Below are positions 45,958 through 54,834 of a stretch of 64,000 nt of DNA, piece by piece. The notes beneath the pieces were generated by a model that worked only from the letters and a program-made list of their open reading frames with translations, made no database searches and was not told the DNA's origin. How positions within the stretch are numbered: the stretch's first letter is position 1; each line of letters opens with the position of its first letter. The DNA lies in the NCBI RefSeq assembly GCF_011617705.1, contig NZ_CP050154.1:1-64000 (forward strand), given 5' to 3'. The DNA comes from Brevibacterium limosum. Its GTDB lineage: Bacteria; Actinomycetota; Actinomycetes; Actinomycetales; Brevibacteriaceae. The position numbers were made by a program, and so were the translations under genes.

Positions 45958-47184
45958 TCAGTCCGAGGAGAACGCGATGTCGAGGTCGTTCGCTGCGCGC
46001 AGCGTGCTGATCGCCTCTGCCTCAGTGTTGATCGCCTTCTTCACCTGCGACGAGGCGGTGGCGAATGTCGCAACGTCGACCTTGAGTCGCTGTCCGCTCT
46101 TCTTCGCTCGCCAGGTCCCTGCGATGCTCCCGTCGACGAGGACGGCACCCGGTTCCCCGACCGTCTTCCACACCTCGGAGTGGTGATCCTTCGACACGAT
46201 CGTCTCGCGATCACGAATCTGCGTGTACGGATCTCGGGGAGGGAGGAGACGGACACCGCGGGGCATCGTGGCCGCACGGAGGGACTCCACGTCCTCGGCG
46301 AGCATCCAGGCCCGTCGGCCCCGATCGACTTCGGTGATCTCCGCGTCGAGCAGGTCCCACCAGGGCTGAGCCTCGGTGGATCGGATGCCCAGCCAGGCTG
46401 CGAAATCGGCGCGGGTCGACGGCCCACAGCAGTGGAGGTAGCGCCGCAGCAGTTCGGCACGGTGACGATCCCGGTCAGCGTCGGACACCGGACCCGCGTT
46501 CGGACCGACCACGATGCCCTCGGACGCATTCTCCAGCCATTCGTCGAGGAGGACGAACGGTGCGGTGTTGTGCTCGCGTGGGGCGAAGCAGATCACGCGC
46601 TGGAGTGTGAGGATCCGCAGGCCGAAATGCACGACGCCCTCGCCGAGGCTCTGCCCCTTGGCATACGGTCCTTCGCTTCTCCAGGTCCTTCGCTGCGCCT
46701 TCGTCAGCGAGGACTCAACACGGTCGGCGAGTTCACGGCCGAGCTCGCCGACCGGAAGTCTCCGCCCGCCGAGAACAGCGTGGATCTCTTCTCGGGCCGC
46801 GTCGAGGAGGTCGGTGAGATCAATGCCGAGGTCGTCGAGGGATCGCTCGACCCCGAGCACGAAGTGTCGCTTCGATGCTTCCGTCGTCGGCAGCACGCCA
46901 GTGGTGAAAGTCGGAAGGTCCGCCGTCGGGAAGAAGAACGGCGCCCCGCGCATGGACCAGCTCTGGACCAAGTTCTTCTCCTCGCCCACCGCCGACTCGA
47001 ACCGGTCCCGATCGAGATCCTTCACCCGTGCGTGCACCGCAGTGAGGGCCGAACCGGGCGGGCTGTTCTGAATCCCGCAGGCCCCGGCAGCCGTCATCAG
47101 CTCGTCACTGCTCAACCGCTCGTCGAGGTGGTGAGCGGCGAGGCGGAAGGCAATGACCTCGTCATCGGAGACCCGGACCGTCAT
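45958..47184 (-). CDS. AlkZ-like winged-helix DNA glycosylase family protein
   Basis: A 408-aa protein of the winged-helix HTH_42 family. The typical segment LVQSWSMRGAPFFFPTADLP (about residues 72-92) corresponds to the RGT-like region of the family, and DAEITEVDRGRRAWMLAEDVESL and LLPPRDPYTQIRDRETIV are seen later. Members such as AlkZ remove bulky or crosslinked bases from DNA; others have no known activity. The start overlaps the stop of the upstream GNAT gene. Confidence 0.75.
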   Translation of the reverse strand: MTVRVSDDEVIAFRLAAHHLDERLSSDELMTAAGACGIQNSPPGSALTAVHARVKDLDRDRFESAVGEEKNLVQSWSMRGAPFFFPTADLPTFTTGVLPTTEASKRHFVLGVERSLDDLGIDLTDLLDAAREEIHAVLGGRRLPVGELGRELADRVESSLTKAQRRTWRSEGPYAKGQSLGEGVVHFGLRILTLQRVICFAPREHNTAPFVLLDEWLENASEGIVVGPNAGPVSDADRDRHRAELLRRYLHCCGPSTRADFAAWLGIRSTEAQPWWDLLDAEITEVDRGRRAWMLAEDVESLRAATMPRGVRLLPPRDPYTQIRDRETIVSKDHHSEVWKTVGEPGAVLVDGSIAGTWRAKKSGQRLKVDVATFATASSQVKKAINTEAEAISTLRAANDLDIAFSSD

Positions 47185-47714
47185 TCGTCCCCGCCCGCTT
47201 CGGTCGGCGACGGCGATGACAGGTCCAGCGAGTACACATCGTGGATCGGTGAGGTGTCCCGCAGTGACGGATCTCGTCGCATGCCGAGCTTCTCGGCGAC
47301 CCGCTGAGACGCTCGGTTCGCCTGGTGGATGATTGCGACGAGGTGCTGAGCGACCCCGAGGTCGCGTGCATGGTCACGGCAGGCCAGGGCCGCCTCGGTG
47401 GCAAAGCCCTTCCTCTGAGCCGTGGCCCTCACGTGAAACCCGACCTCAAGATGAGGGGCCCCGTTCACCGTCTGCCAGGAGAGACCGCAGTCGCCGATGA
47501 ACTCGCCGTCATGGGTCTCCGCAATCCACAGGCCGAAACCGTGCTCCGCGTAGTTGCGCATATTCCAGCTGATCCATGCCGCCGCCTCGTCGCGATTCTT
47601 GGGGGCCGGATAGAACTCCATGACCGTGGAATCGCCGAGCAGTGCGGCCATGTCGTCGAGGTCGGCCATCGACATCTCGCGCAGTCTCAGATGAGACGTC
47701 CGGGGCGGGTGCAT
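47181..47714 (-). CDS. GNAT family N-acetyltransferase (RimJ-like)
   Basis: A 177-aa acetyltransferase. The N terminus HLRLREMSMADLDDMAALL and the acetyl-CoA loop region VRATAQRKGFATEAALACRDHA, followed by NRASQRVAEKLGMRR, place it with the Acetyltransf_3/RimJ-L group that acetylates protein N termini, small amines or aminoglycosides. Its stop overlaps the AlkZ-like start by an ATGA. Substrate unknown. Confidence 0.85.
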   Translation of the reverse strand: MHPPRTSHLRLREMSMADLDDMAALLGDSTVMEFYPAPKNRDEAAAWISWNMRNYAEHGFGLWIAETHDGEFIGDCGLSWQTVNGAPHLEVGFHVRATAQRKGFATEAALACRDHARDLGVAQHLVAIIHQANRASQRVAEKLGMRRDPSLRDTSPIHDVYSLDLSSPSPTEAGGDE

Positions 47715-47765
47715 AGACGTCAGGCTACCCCGTGCCCCTAGGGTGGGACGAGAGACGAAGGGACA

Positions 47766-48269
47766 GTGATGGCACGAATAATGCAGGTCAGCGACAGCGT
47801 GATGATCAAAGCAGACCCCGCCGAGCTCTGGGAGGAGATCGCCGATCCGACGCAGATGCCCCGATGGAGTCCGGAGAACACCGGTGCGACCACACCCTCA
47901 TCCTCCGGTCCTCTGCAGGCAGGCGATGTGTTCGACGGGACGAACCGTCGCGGGCCGGCGACGTGGGTGACCGAATGCGTCGTCACCGACTCTGTTCCCG
48001 GCAAGCGGTTCGCCTTCACCGTGCGCCGGATCGGCCGCCGCACTCCGAGCATCGAAGGGGCGAACGCGAGCTGGGCATACGAATTCGAGGACCTCGGAGA
48101 GGTGACACGAGTGACGGAGTCGTGGACGGATGATCGCCGTGGTTGGCCAGACTGGCTGGCTTGGGCCTTCGACCACATCGTCACTCGCGGCAGGAGCTTC
48201 GCCGACTTCCAGCGTCTGAATATCCGGCGGACGCTGACGGCTCTGAAGGATGATTTCGAACAGCGGTGA
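47766..48269 (+). CDS. SRPBCC (START-like) domain protein
   Basis: A 167-aa protein with the polyketide cyclase/SRPBCC fold pattern: an initial strand VSDSVMIKADPAELWEEIADPTQMPRWSP, then WVTECVVTDSVPGKRFAFTV and a long C-terminal helix. Such proteins bind hydrophobic ligands. The start is GTG 47766 or ATG 47769; AGGGACA lies just upstream. No operon partner. Confidence 0.82.
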   Translation: MMARIMQVSDSVMIKADPAELWEEIADPTQMPRWSPENTGATTPSSSGPLQAGDVFDGTNRRGPATWVTECVVTDSVPGKRFAFTVRRIGRRTPSIEGANASWAYEFEDLGEVTRVTESWTDDRRGWPDWLAWAFDHIVTRGRSFADFQRLNIRRTLTALKDDFEQR

Positions 48270-48349
48270 GGCACGCGGCACAGGAAGCGTTGATCAGCAA
48301 GCGAGGGGCATGAACCTCTCTGCCCGCAGACCGGTGAGGCTCTGAGGTG

Positions 48350-48360
48350 CCCTGACAGGG
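48350..48360. promoter_or_regulatory. Palindromic operator candidate before the XRE regulator
   Basis: CCCTGACAGGG is a perfect 11-base palindrome 38 bases before the regulator start, followed by a possible -10 element TAGCCT at 48388-48393. Auto-control by the regulator is plausible. Confidence 0.45.
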
Positions 48361-48398
48361 TATCCCTCACAGGCGAGAACGCGTCTAGCCTGGAGACC

Positions 48399-49295
48399 AT
48401 GGACAACCGAGCCGAAGTACGCGAATTCCTCATGTCGCGGCGGGCGAAGATCACCCCAGACCGTGTGGGCCTTCCCTCGCACGGCACGAGGCGGGTTCCG
48501 GGCCTGCGTCGCAGCGAGGTCGCGGCTCTCGCGGGACTGAGCGTCGAGTACTATTCGAAGCTCGAGCGGGGTGCGATCGGCGGGGCCTCGGCAGCTGTCC
48601 TCGAAGCCCTCGCCGAGGCGCTGCTGCTCAACGACACCGAGCGGGGCCACCTCGTCGATCTCGCTCGTGCCGCCGACGGCGTCCCGACGTCGGGCCGCAG
48701 ACGTCGTCCCGCGACCGCCCAACGTCCACCGCACGAGACGCTGTTCTGGATGCTCCATTCGATCAAGGACTCGATTGCCTTCGTCCGCAACGATATGCAG
48801 GACATGGTCGCCGTCAACGAACTCGGTCGGAACTTCTACTCGCCGGTGATCGGAGATGGCGGGCGGACTCCGAATCTGGCGCGATTCCAGTTCCTCGATC
48901 CCTCCTCGAAGGACTTCTATCCGGACTGGGATCTCTTCGCACAGATGTGCGTGGCGATCATCCGCAGCGCGGCAGGCAGGGATCCGCACAACCGCGGGAT
49001 CCAAGACCTCGTCGGCGAACTGTCGACCCAGAGTGAGACGTTCAGAGCTCTGTGGGCCCAGCACGACGTTCGCACGCATGGGACGGGGATGAAGCGCTTC
49101 AATCATCCGATCGTCGGAGAACTCGTCCTCGCCTTCGAGGAGCTGCGGATCACCGCCGAAGAGGGACTCGCTCTGATCATCTACACCCCGGAACCGGGGT
49201 CGGATTCGGAGCAGAGACTCCGGCTGCTCGCTTCCTGGACGGCACCGACATCCGACACCGAACGACTGCCCGAGAACAGGGGAAACCGATCATGA
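48399..49295 (+). CDS. XRE-family regulator with MLTR ligand-binding domain (MmyB-like)
   Basis: A 298-aa regulator. The helix-turn-helix (GLRRSEVAALAGLSVEYYSKLERG, about residues 35-58) is followed by the MLTR domain from about 110 (LFWMLHSIKDSIAFVRNDMQDMVAVNELG ... LRLLASWTAP), which binds hydrophobic ligands in MmyB-like proteins. The downstream cupin gene overlaps it (ATGA), and an alcohol dehydrogenase follows, so all three may be controlled together. Confidence 0.9.
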   Translation: MDNRAEVREFLMSRRAKITPDRVGLPSHGTRRVPGLRRSEVAALAGLSVEYYSKLERGAIGGASAAVLEALAEALLLNDTERGHLVDLARAADGVPTSGRRRRPATAQRPPHETLFWMLHSIKDSIAFVRNDMQDMVAVNELGRNFYSPVIGDGGRTPNLARFQFLDPSSKDFYPDWDLFAQMCVAIIRSAAGRDPHNRGIQDLVGELSTQSETFRALWAQHDVRTHGTGMKRFNHPIVGELVLAFEELRITAEEGLALIIYTPEPGSDSEQRLRLLASWTAPTSDTERLPENRGNRS

Positions 49296-49705
49296 CTCAC
49301 CGTATGCTTCCTAAGACGCCGACTGCGAAGAACCCGCCCGAGCAATTCAGCGGCGATGTGTGGGTCGACCCCATCGCTTCCCCGCAGGAAGACGGTCAGA
49401 CGACGGTCGTCGCTCGGGTCCGCTTCGCTCCCGGAGCACACACCGCCTGGCACTCACACGCCAAGGGTCAGACTCTGCATGTGACGAGCGGAATCGCACT
49501 GTTCGGCACCCGAGACGGGGAGATCATCGAAGCACATCCGGGCCAGACGGTGTACTGCCCCAGCGATGAAGAGCACTGGCACGGGGCGACCCCGGAGAAC
49601 TTCATGGAGCACATCGCGATCCTCGAGAACGCGGACGACCCGTCGATGACCACCACCTGGCTGGAGCACGTCGCCGACGAGGACTACCACCGCCCGCGGG
49701 GCTGA
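49292..49705 (+). CDS. Cupin-domain protein
   Basis: A 137-aa small beta-barrel protein. Metal-binding cupin motif 1 reads PGAHTAWHSHAKGQTLHVTSG and motif 2 PGQTVYCPSDEEHWHGA, so the metal site looks intact. Relatives near regulators and alcohol dehydrogenases are often annotated as quinol or aldehyde-related cupins, but its reaction is unknown. ATG at 49292 overlaps the regulator stop. Confidence 0.86.
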   Translation: MTHRMLPKTPTAKNPPEQFSGDVWVDPIASPQEDGQTTVVARVRFAPGAHTAWHSHAKGQTLHVTSGIALFGTRDGEIIEAHPGQTVYCPSDEEHWHGATPENFMEHIAILENADDPSMTTTWLEHVADEDYHRPRG

Positions 49706-49723
49706 CACCGCCCCGACACTGAG

Positions 49724-49742
49724 GGTGCCGCACGACGGCACC
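49724..49742 (+). terminator. Small hairpin between cupin and alcohol dehydrogenase genes
   Basis: GGTGCCG (49724-49730) pairs with CGGCACC (49736-49742) around a 5-base loop. No T run; it may reduce read-through into the next gene or act in RNA processing. Confidence 0.4.
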
Positions 49743-49782
49743 TGAACGAAACGACCCCAAATCCACAACTGAGGAGACAGCC

Positions 49783-50805
49783 ATGCGCGGAGTGATCATG
49801 CACGGACCCGGCGACGTCCGGGTCGAGGAGCGCGACAATCCCGAAATCCAGGAACCCACCGATGCGGTCATCCGTATTGTGGCCGCTTGTGTCTGCGGGT
49901 CCGATCTGTGGCCCTATCGCGGTGCGGATGCACCGGATCAGCAGCTGATGGGCCACGAATACGTCGGCATCGTCGAGGAGGTCGGCGACGAGGTGCGCAC
50001 CGTCGCGTCCGGCGACTTCGTCGTCGGATCGTTCGTCATCTCGGACAACACCTGCCCGATCTGCACCGCCGGGTACCAGTCACGGTGCGTCAACGGCATC
50101 TTCGTCGACGGTGGGATCGGCACTCAGGCCGAATTCGCCCGCATTCCTCATGCCGACGGCACGCTGGTCCCCACACCGGGACAACCCGCTGAGGACCTCA
50201 TCCCGTCCCTGCTGGCCGCTTCCGATGTACTGGGCACCGGGTGGTTCGCCGCAGACGCCGCCGAGGTCGGCCCCGGTAAGTCGGCCGCCGTCATCGGCGA
50301 CGGCGCGGTCGGCCTGATGGGCGTGCTTGCCGCACAGCAGATGGGAGCGGAGACGATCATCGCCATGAGCCGTCATGCCGACAGGCAGAACCTCGCCCGA
50401 GAATTCGGTGCCACCCACATCGTCGAAGAGCGCGGCGACGATGGTGTGGAGAAGATCAGAGAACTCACCGACGGACTCGGCGTCGACAGCGCCATCGAGG
50501 CGGTCGGCTCACAGGAATCGATGATGCAGGCGATCCGGTCGACACGACCCGGCGGACACGTCGGCTATGTCGGAGTCTCACACGACGTCGAGCTGCCCGG
50601 AGGAGAGCTGTTCTTCGGCCTTGTTCATCTGCACGGCGGGCCCGCACCGGTCCGCCGCTTCCTGCCGGATCTCATCGAACTCATCTGGAACAGAACGATC
50701 GATCCGGGCAAGGTCTTCGACCGGACCATGAGTCTCGAGGATGCCGCGGACGCCTATGCGGCGATGGACCGTCGCGAAGCCGTCAAGGTTCTGCTGAGAC
50801 CATGA
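49783..50805 (+). CDS. Zinc-dependent alcohol dehydrogenase (MDR family)
   Basis: A 340-aa medium-chain dehydrogenase. The catalytic zinc ligands are in VCGSDLW and MGHEYVG. The structural-zinc loop is shortened (CPICTAGYQSRC has three cysteines). The NAD(P) site reads VIGDGAVGLMGVLAAQQMGA. C-terminal KVFDRTMSLEDAADAYAAMDRREAVKVLL is typical. ATG with TGAGGAGAC upstream. Substrate unknown. Confidence 0.9.
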   Translation: MRGVIMHGPGDVRVEERDNPEIQEPTDAVIRIVAACVCGSDLWPYRGADAPDQQLMGHEYVGIVEEVGDEVRTVASGDFVVGSFVISDNTCPICTAGYQSRCVNGIFVDGGIGTQAEFARIPHADGTLVPTPGQPAEDLIPSLLAASDVLGTGWFAADAAEVGPGKSAAVIGDGAVGLMGVLAAQQMGAETIIAMSRHADRQNLAREFGATHIVEERGDDGVEKIRELTDGLGVDSAIEAVGSQESMMQAIRSTRPGGHVGYVGVSHDVELPGGELFFGLVHLHGGPAPVRRFLPDLIELIWNRTIDPGKVFDRTMSLEDAADAYAAMDRREAVKVLLRP

Positions 50806-50842
50806 CACCGTCGTCAGACATCCAAGCGGAAAGGGCGACACA

Positions 50843-51412
50843 GTGGAACTGAACGATCTGCTCACAGCGCTCAACGACGGAGAGACGATCACGGGCGCTT
50901 CGCCCCTGCACGAGGTCATGCATCGCAGCAGCCAGGAAGCCCTGCGCATCACGGCCGAGATCAACGGCAGCTATCACGAACCCGATGAGGTTCGAGCCCT
51001 GCTGGCCGAACTGACCGGTCGCCCCGTCGACCCGACCGTGACCCTGTTCCCGCCGTTCCACACCGACTTCGGGAAGAACATCACGCTGGGACAGCGGATC
51101 TTCATCAACTCCGGGTGCAGCTTCCAGGATCAGGGCGGCATCACGATCGGCGACGACTCCCTCATCGGGCACAATACGGTCCTCGCCACCCTCAACCATG
51201 AGATGGAACCGGACCGTCGTGCGGATATGCATCCGGCCCCGATTGACATCGGACGCAACGTCTGGATCGGGTCCAACGTGACGGTTCTGCCGGGCATCAC
51301 CATCGGTGATGACGCCGTCGTGGCAGCGGCCTCTGTGGTCACCAGGGATGTTCCCGCCCGCGCTGTCGTCGTCGGATCACCGGCGCACGTTGTGCGCACG
51401 ATCGATGAGTGA
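50843..51412 (+). CDS. Sugar O-acetyltransferase (maltose/galactoside acetyltransferase type)
   Basis: A 189-aa left-handed beta-helix enzyme. The hexapeptide repeats and catalytic region are clear: FHTDFGKNITLGQRIFINSG, then HPAPIDIGRNVWIGSNVTVLPGITIGDDAVVAAASVVTRDVPARAVVVGSPA. It transfers acetyl groups from acetyl-CoA to sugars or similar. GTG start 37 bases after the dehydrogenase, possibly in the same transcript. Confidence 0.88.
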   Translation: MELNDLLTALNDGETITGASPLHEVMHRSSQEALRITAEINGSYHEPDEVRALLAELTGRPVDPTVTLFPPFHTDFGKNITLGQRIFINSGCSFQDQGGITIGDDSLIGHNTVLATLNHEMEPDRRADMHPAPIDIGRNVWIGSNVTVLPGITIGDDAVVAAASVVTRDVPARAVVVGSPAHVVRTIDE

Positions 51413-51463
51413 GGCACCGGTGTCCGCGCGACCGATCGCAGGTCGAGCAGAGACCACGCGAGA

Positions 51464-52684
51464 TCAGCCGAGGTAGGCCAAAGCTCCGACCACCTGCGCC
51501 TTCGTCGCGATCTCGAGGGTCGGCTCGAGTTCGGGGGCGAAGAATGGCGAATGATTGGCCGGAACATCCGTGAGCACCGTTCCCGCCTCCTCGGCCGCCT
51601 TGTACTTCTCGGCGTCGAAGGATCCGACGAACCAGTAGGCATAAGGGATGCCGAAAGCATTCGGCAGTTCGCTGAAGTCCTCCGACGCGGTCGCCGGGTC
51701 GGCCTCCTGCACCGCCTCGGCGCCGAAGAACTCGGTGAGCGCCTCGGTGACGGTGTCGTTGACGATCTCACTGTTGTCCGTCAGCGGAAACTGGTCGAAG
51801 TACTCGAACGTCGGTTCCTTCGGGGTCCCGGCGGCCTCGCATTCGCCGCGGACGATCCGCTCGATCGACGCGATGACCCTCTTCCGCACCGCGGTGTCGT
51901 AGGTGCGGACATTGAGCAGCAGCTCGGCCCGGTCAGGGATGATGTTCGACTTCGATCCGGCGTTCGAGGCCCCCACGGTGACGACAGCGAACTCACCCGG
52001 CTCGGTTTCCCGGGACACGATCGTCTGCAGGCGCAGCACGATCGAGGCGGCAATCACCACGGGGTCGACGGACAGGTGCGGCATCGACCCGTGAGCGCCC
52101 CGGCCGAAGACCGTGACCTTCACCGAATCCCCGGCCGACATCACCGGGCCCGAGGCGGTATAGATCGTGCCGGCCGGCAACGGCATGACGTGCTGGGCCA
52201 AGGCCACATCGGGTGTCGGAACCTTCGACGTCAGCCCGTCGTCGATCATCGCCTTCGCTCCTGCCGCGTTCTCCTCTGCCGGTTGGAACAAGGCGATATA
52301 GGTGCCTGACCAGGCAACACGATTCTCATTGAGCAGGCGCACCGCGCCGAGGAGGGCGGCCGCATGCATATCGTGACCGCAGGCGTGCATGACACCATCG
52401 ACCTCGGATGCGAAGTCGAGGCCCGTGTCCTCGGCGACGGGGAGAGCATCGATATCGGCTCGCGCGAGGACGGTGGGCTCGGTGCCGTTGTCGATGACGG
52501 CCACCAGCCCGGTGGCAGAGATCCGGATGACCTCGAGGCCGAGGTCGCCCAATTCCAAAGCTATGCGATCGGCGGTCTGGTGCTCGTCGAGGCTGACTTC
52601 GGGGTGGCGGTGGAGGTCTTTGTAGACCTCACGCTGCCAGTCCAGCTGGGTGTCGATGGAGTCGAGGAATGCGGGTGTCGTCAT
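51464..52684 (-). CDS. M20D family amidohydrolase
   Basis: A 406-aa metallo-amidohydrolase of the IAA-amino acid/hippurate hydrolase type. Motifs: LHRHPEVSLDEHQTA, ARADIDALPV, VMHACGHDMHAAALLGA with the metal-binding Cys and His, and PATASEDFSELPNAFGIPYAYWFVG near the end. It splits N-acyl amino acids; the acyl group is unknown. Stop at 51464; the ATG start is preceded by CAGGAGAC. Confidence 0.9.
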   Translation of the reverse strand: MTTPAFLDSIDTQLDWQREVYKDLHRHPEVSLDEHQTADRIALELGDLGLEVIRISATGLVAVIDNGTEPTVLARADIDALPVAEDTGLDFASEVDGVMHACGHDMHAAALLGAVRLLNENRVAWSGTYIALFQPAEENAAGAKAMIDDGLTSKVPTPDVALAQHVMPLPAGTIYTASGPVMSAGDSVKVTVFGRGAHGSMPHLSVDPVVIAASIVLRLQTIVSRETEPGEFAVVTVGASNAGSKSNIIPDRAELLLNVRTYDTAVRKRVIASIERIVRGECEAAGTPKEPTFEYFDQFPLTDNSEIVNDTVTEALTEFFGAEAVQEADPATASEDFSELPNAFGIPYAYWFVGSFDAEKYKAAEEAGTVLTDVPANHSPFFAPELEPTLEIATKAQVVGALAYLG

Positions 52685-52808
52685 CGTGTCTCCTGTGATC
52701 AGGTCGCGGGTGGACTCTCCAGGCGCGGACGATTCTCACAGTATCAGCGGGGTCCCCGCGCGGGTGCTCGAGGCCGATTGCGGGTGCGTGACACCCAAGA
52801 GGATGCTG

Positions 52809-53474
52809 TTATGAGCAGAGCAGCCCGAGATCGGACAGATCCTCTCGCAGCGAGGCGGCGCTTGAGAAGACATGGCCGACGAAGCCGAGGCGTTCGGCCG
52901 CCTCCACATTGGCGGGCAGATCATCGACGAAGACAGTGCGGTGCGGGTCGAGACCGAAACGGTCGCGGGTCAGCTCGAAGATCGCCGGATCGGGTTTGAC
53001 CAGTCCGACTCGACCCGAGACGACGATGTCCTCGAGTTCGCTGATCGCAGGGGCGACGACAGGCGCGTGATGAATGGTCTCAGCCGACCAGTTCGACAGT
53101 CCGAGCAGGCGGACGCCGGAGTCGCGCAGCTCGGCGACGATCTCGGCCATGCCGTCGATGGGACCCGTCAGGGACTTTGCGAAGTTCTCGTAATAGCCGG
53201 TGACGATCTCACCGTGGTAGGGGTCCGCTTCGGCGGCGCGGGCGATGACCTCGGTGATCGGAACCCCGGAGTCGGCTGCGGTATTGAGCGTGGGGAAGTC
53301 GGCCGCCTCGGCGAAGGACTGCCACTCCTCGGCACTCATGCGATCAGCCAACGGCCCCGTCTGGTCCCAGCCGATGAGCACATTGCCGAGGTCGAAGACG
53401 ACGGCCGTCGGGGTCGGACAATCGGCCGAATTCGTGTGCGAGTCGGACTGAGCGGGTGAAACTGATCGGGCCAT
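52809..53474 (-). CDS. HAD-superfamily hydrolase (YihX/haloacid dehalogenase-like)
   Basis: A 221-aa HAD phosphatase. Motif I is AVVFDLGNVLIGWD, motif II LLGLSNWSAETI, motif III VKPDPAIFE and motif IV FVDDLPANVEAAERLG, all complete. The first 25 residues are polar and may not be part of the protein; a later start near the motif I strand cannot be excluded. Relatives dephosphorylate sugar phosphates such as glucose-1-phosphate. Confidence 0.87.
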   Translation of the reverse strand: MARSVSPAQSDSHTNSADCPTPTAVVFDLGNVLIGWDQTGPLADRMSAEEWQSFAEAADFPTLNTAADSGVPITEVIARAAEADPYHGEIVTGYYENFAKSLTGPIDGMAEIVAELRDSGVRLLGLSNWSAETIHHAPVVAPAISELEDIVVSGRVGLVKPDPAIFELTRDRFGLDPHRTVFVDDLPANVEAAERLGFVGHVFSSAASLREDLSDLGLLCS

Positions 53475-53599
53475 GGGGCCACCACCTGTGGTCGGCGTCG
53501 TTCGGACTGTTCCCAGGCTACCGGGCGATTGCGAAACCGGGTCCCATGCGCGGTCAGCAAGCCATTGTGGATTCGGTCCGGCTGGCTTAGGTTGGTCTC

Positions 53600-54244
53600 A
53601 TGATCGGCTACCCGCCACTGCAGATCCGGGTGAAGACGCCCCGACTCGAACTCGTCGGTGCCGACGACGAGATGCTCGCGGCGCTCGCGCCACTCGTGCG
53701 AGAGGGCAAGGTCTTCGTCGAACCCGCCCCCTACGACGACCCGATGTCCTTCTACGAATCCGACCCGGACGTGCGGGTGAGCAAATGGCTGCAGAGCGTG
53801 TGGCGCGGACGCGGGCGATTCGGACCCGCGAAGTTCCGTTTGGGATTCGCCGTCCTCGTCGACGGTCAAGCGGTGGGCATGCAGGACCTCATCGCGGAGA
53901 AGTTCGACACCTGCGGGACGGTCCTCTCGTTCTCCTGGCTGTCGACGGACGTGCGCGGACGCGGCCTCGGCACGGAGATGCGCAGCGCGATGCTCCACCT
54001 CGCTTTCGCCGGACTCGACGCCAGGGAGGCCGGCTCCGACGCCTTCATCGACAACATCGGATCCAATCGAGTATCCGAAGCGTTGGGATATGCCCGCAAT
54101 GGTGTCGAGTGGGACATCCGCCGCGGCGAGCCCGGGCTTCTGCAGCGATGGCGACTGACTCGCGAGGCCTGGGAGGCCGGTCGGCGCGACGACATCGAAC
54201 TCAGCGGAGTCGAGGACTTCGTTGCCCTGCTAGCCCATCACTGA
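53600..54244 (+). CDS. GNAT family N-acetyltransferase
   Basis: A 214-aa acetyltransferase. TPRLELVGADDEMLAAL opens the fold, FAVLVDGQAVGMQDLIAEKF and FSWLSTDVRGRGLGTEMRSAMLHLAF carry the acetyl-CoA binding loop (RGRGLGTE). Substrate unknown. It ends just before a 27-bp perfect hairpin. Confidence 0.85.
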   Translation: MIGYPPLQIRVKTPRLELVGADDEMLAALAPLVREGKVFVEPAPYDDPMSFYESDPDVRVSKWLQSVWRGRGRFGPAKFRLGFAVLVDGQAVGMQDLIAEKFDTCGTVLSFSWLSTDVRGRGLGTEMRSAMLHLAFAGLDAREAGSDAFIDNIGSNRVSEALGYARNGVEWDIRRGEPGLLQRWRLTREAWEAGRRDDIELSGVEDFVALLAHH

Positions 54245-54251
54245 CCCCAAT

Positions 54252-54311
54252 TGCTACCTGACGGCGGCCCAGCAACCTCGCGCAAGGTTGCTGGGCCGCC
54301 GTCAGGTAGCA
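54252..54311. terminator. Perfect 27-bp hairpin between convergent genes
   Basis: The arms 54252-54278 and 54285-54311 are exact reverse complements (27 of 27) with a 6-base loop CGCGCA. The right arm begins AGGTTGCTGGGCC. It lies between the GNAT gene (plus) and a small membrane protein gene (minus) and can terminate both. The stem is far longer than needed, and 12 of its bases recur at 54630-54641, so it may be a member of a palindromic repeat family. Confidence 0.8.
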
Positions 54312-54345
54312 GGGAGAGCGGAGGTTCGTCGAGCTGCGGGAGTGA

Positions 54346-54534
54346 TCAGCTGGATCGTCGTCGTCGACGATCGCGAACGACCGCGAGTGTCGTGGCGGTG
54401 ATCAGCAGCACAAGGGCGAACAGCCACAGGAACGCGGCAAAGTCATGGAGCAGGCCCACCTGTGCGGTGAGGATGCAGGCTACGGCCAACAGGGTGAAAG
54501 CGACAATCCAGCGAGTCAGTCTCGAGTTCTGCAT
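54346..54534 (-). CDS. Small two-helix membrane protein
   Basis: A 62-aa protein with two membrane helices (WIVAFTLLAVACILTAQVGLL and FAAFLWLFALVLLITATTLAVV) and a basic end (RDRRRRRSS) that would face the cytoplasm. I chose ATG at 54534 because GGAGGG lies directly upstream; ATG at 54546 lacks such a site. No known family recognised. The 300 bases to cspA hold no further gene that I can support. Confidence 0.6.
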   Translation of the reverse strand: MQNSRLTRWIVAFTLLAVACILTAQVGLLHDFAAFLWLFALVLLITATTLAVVRDRRRRRSS

Positions 54535-54807
54535 CTTCCCTCCCATTCCGTTGGTCTGAGACTAGGAAACACAGGGCGCCCTGTCAATGCGTGACTCTGG
54601 TCATGCAAGCGATGCGTATCCCTTGCAGGAGGTTGCTGGGCTTCACTTTCCGCAGCCCGGCAGCTGCGCGCCTTGCTGCCGGGCCGGGCATGAGAACGGC
54701 GACCCTCCACCCAAGCCGCCGAGCCAGCCCGAGAGATCGGACATGGTCGGTTGCGAGGGCGAAAGATCGCCGGTGTGTCTCAGCGGCCTCGAATGGAGAC
54801 CGACAAA

Positions 54808-54822
54808 GTCTCTAGAAGAGAC
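54808..54822 (-). terminator. Short hairpin terminator after cspA
   Basis: GTCTCT (54808-54813) and AGAGAC (54817-54822) pair around a 3-base loop; on the minus strand the stem is followed by TTTG, 13 bases past the cspA stop. Confidence 0.45.
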
Positions 54823-54834
54823 CCTCTAAGAGTC

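Noticed and set aside
45940..47307. Plus-strand open frame opposite the AlkZ-like gene
   Set aside because: The minus-strand product has clear family motifs; the plus-strand one does not.
47426..47439. TCACGTGAAAC resembling parS inside the GNAT gene
   Set aside because: Only the right arm matches; three mismatches in the left arm and no neighbours.
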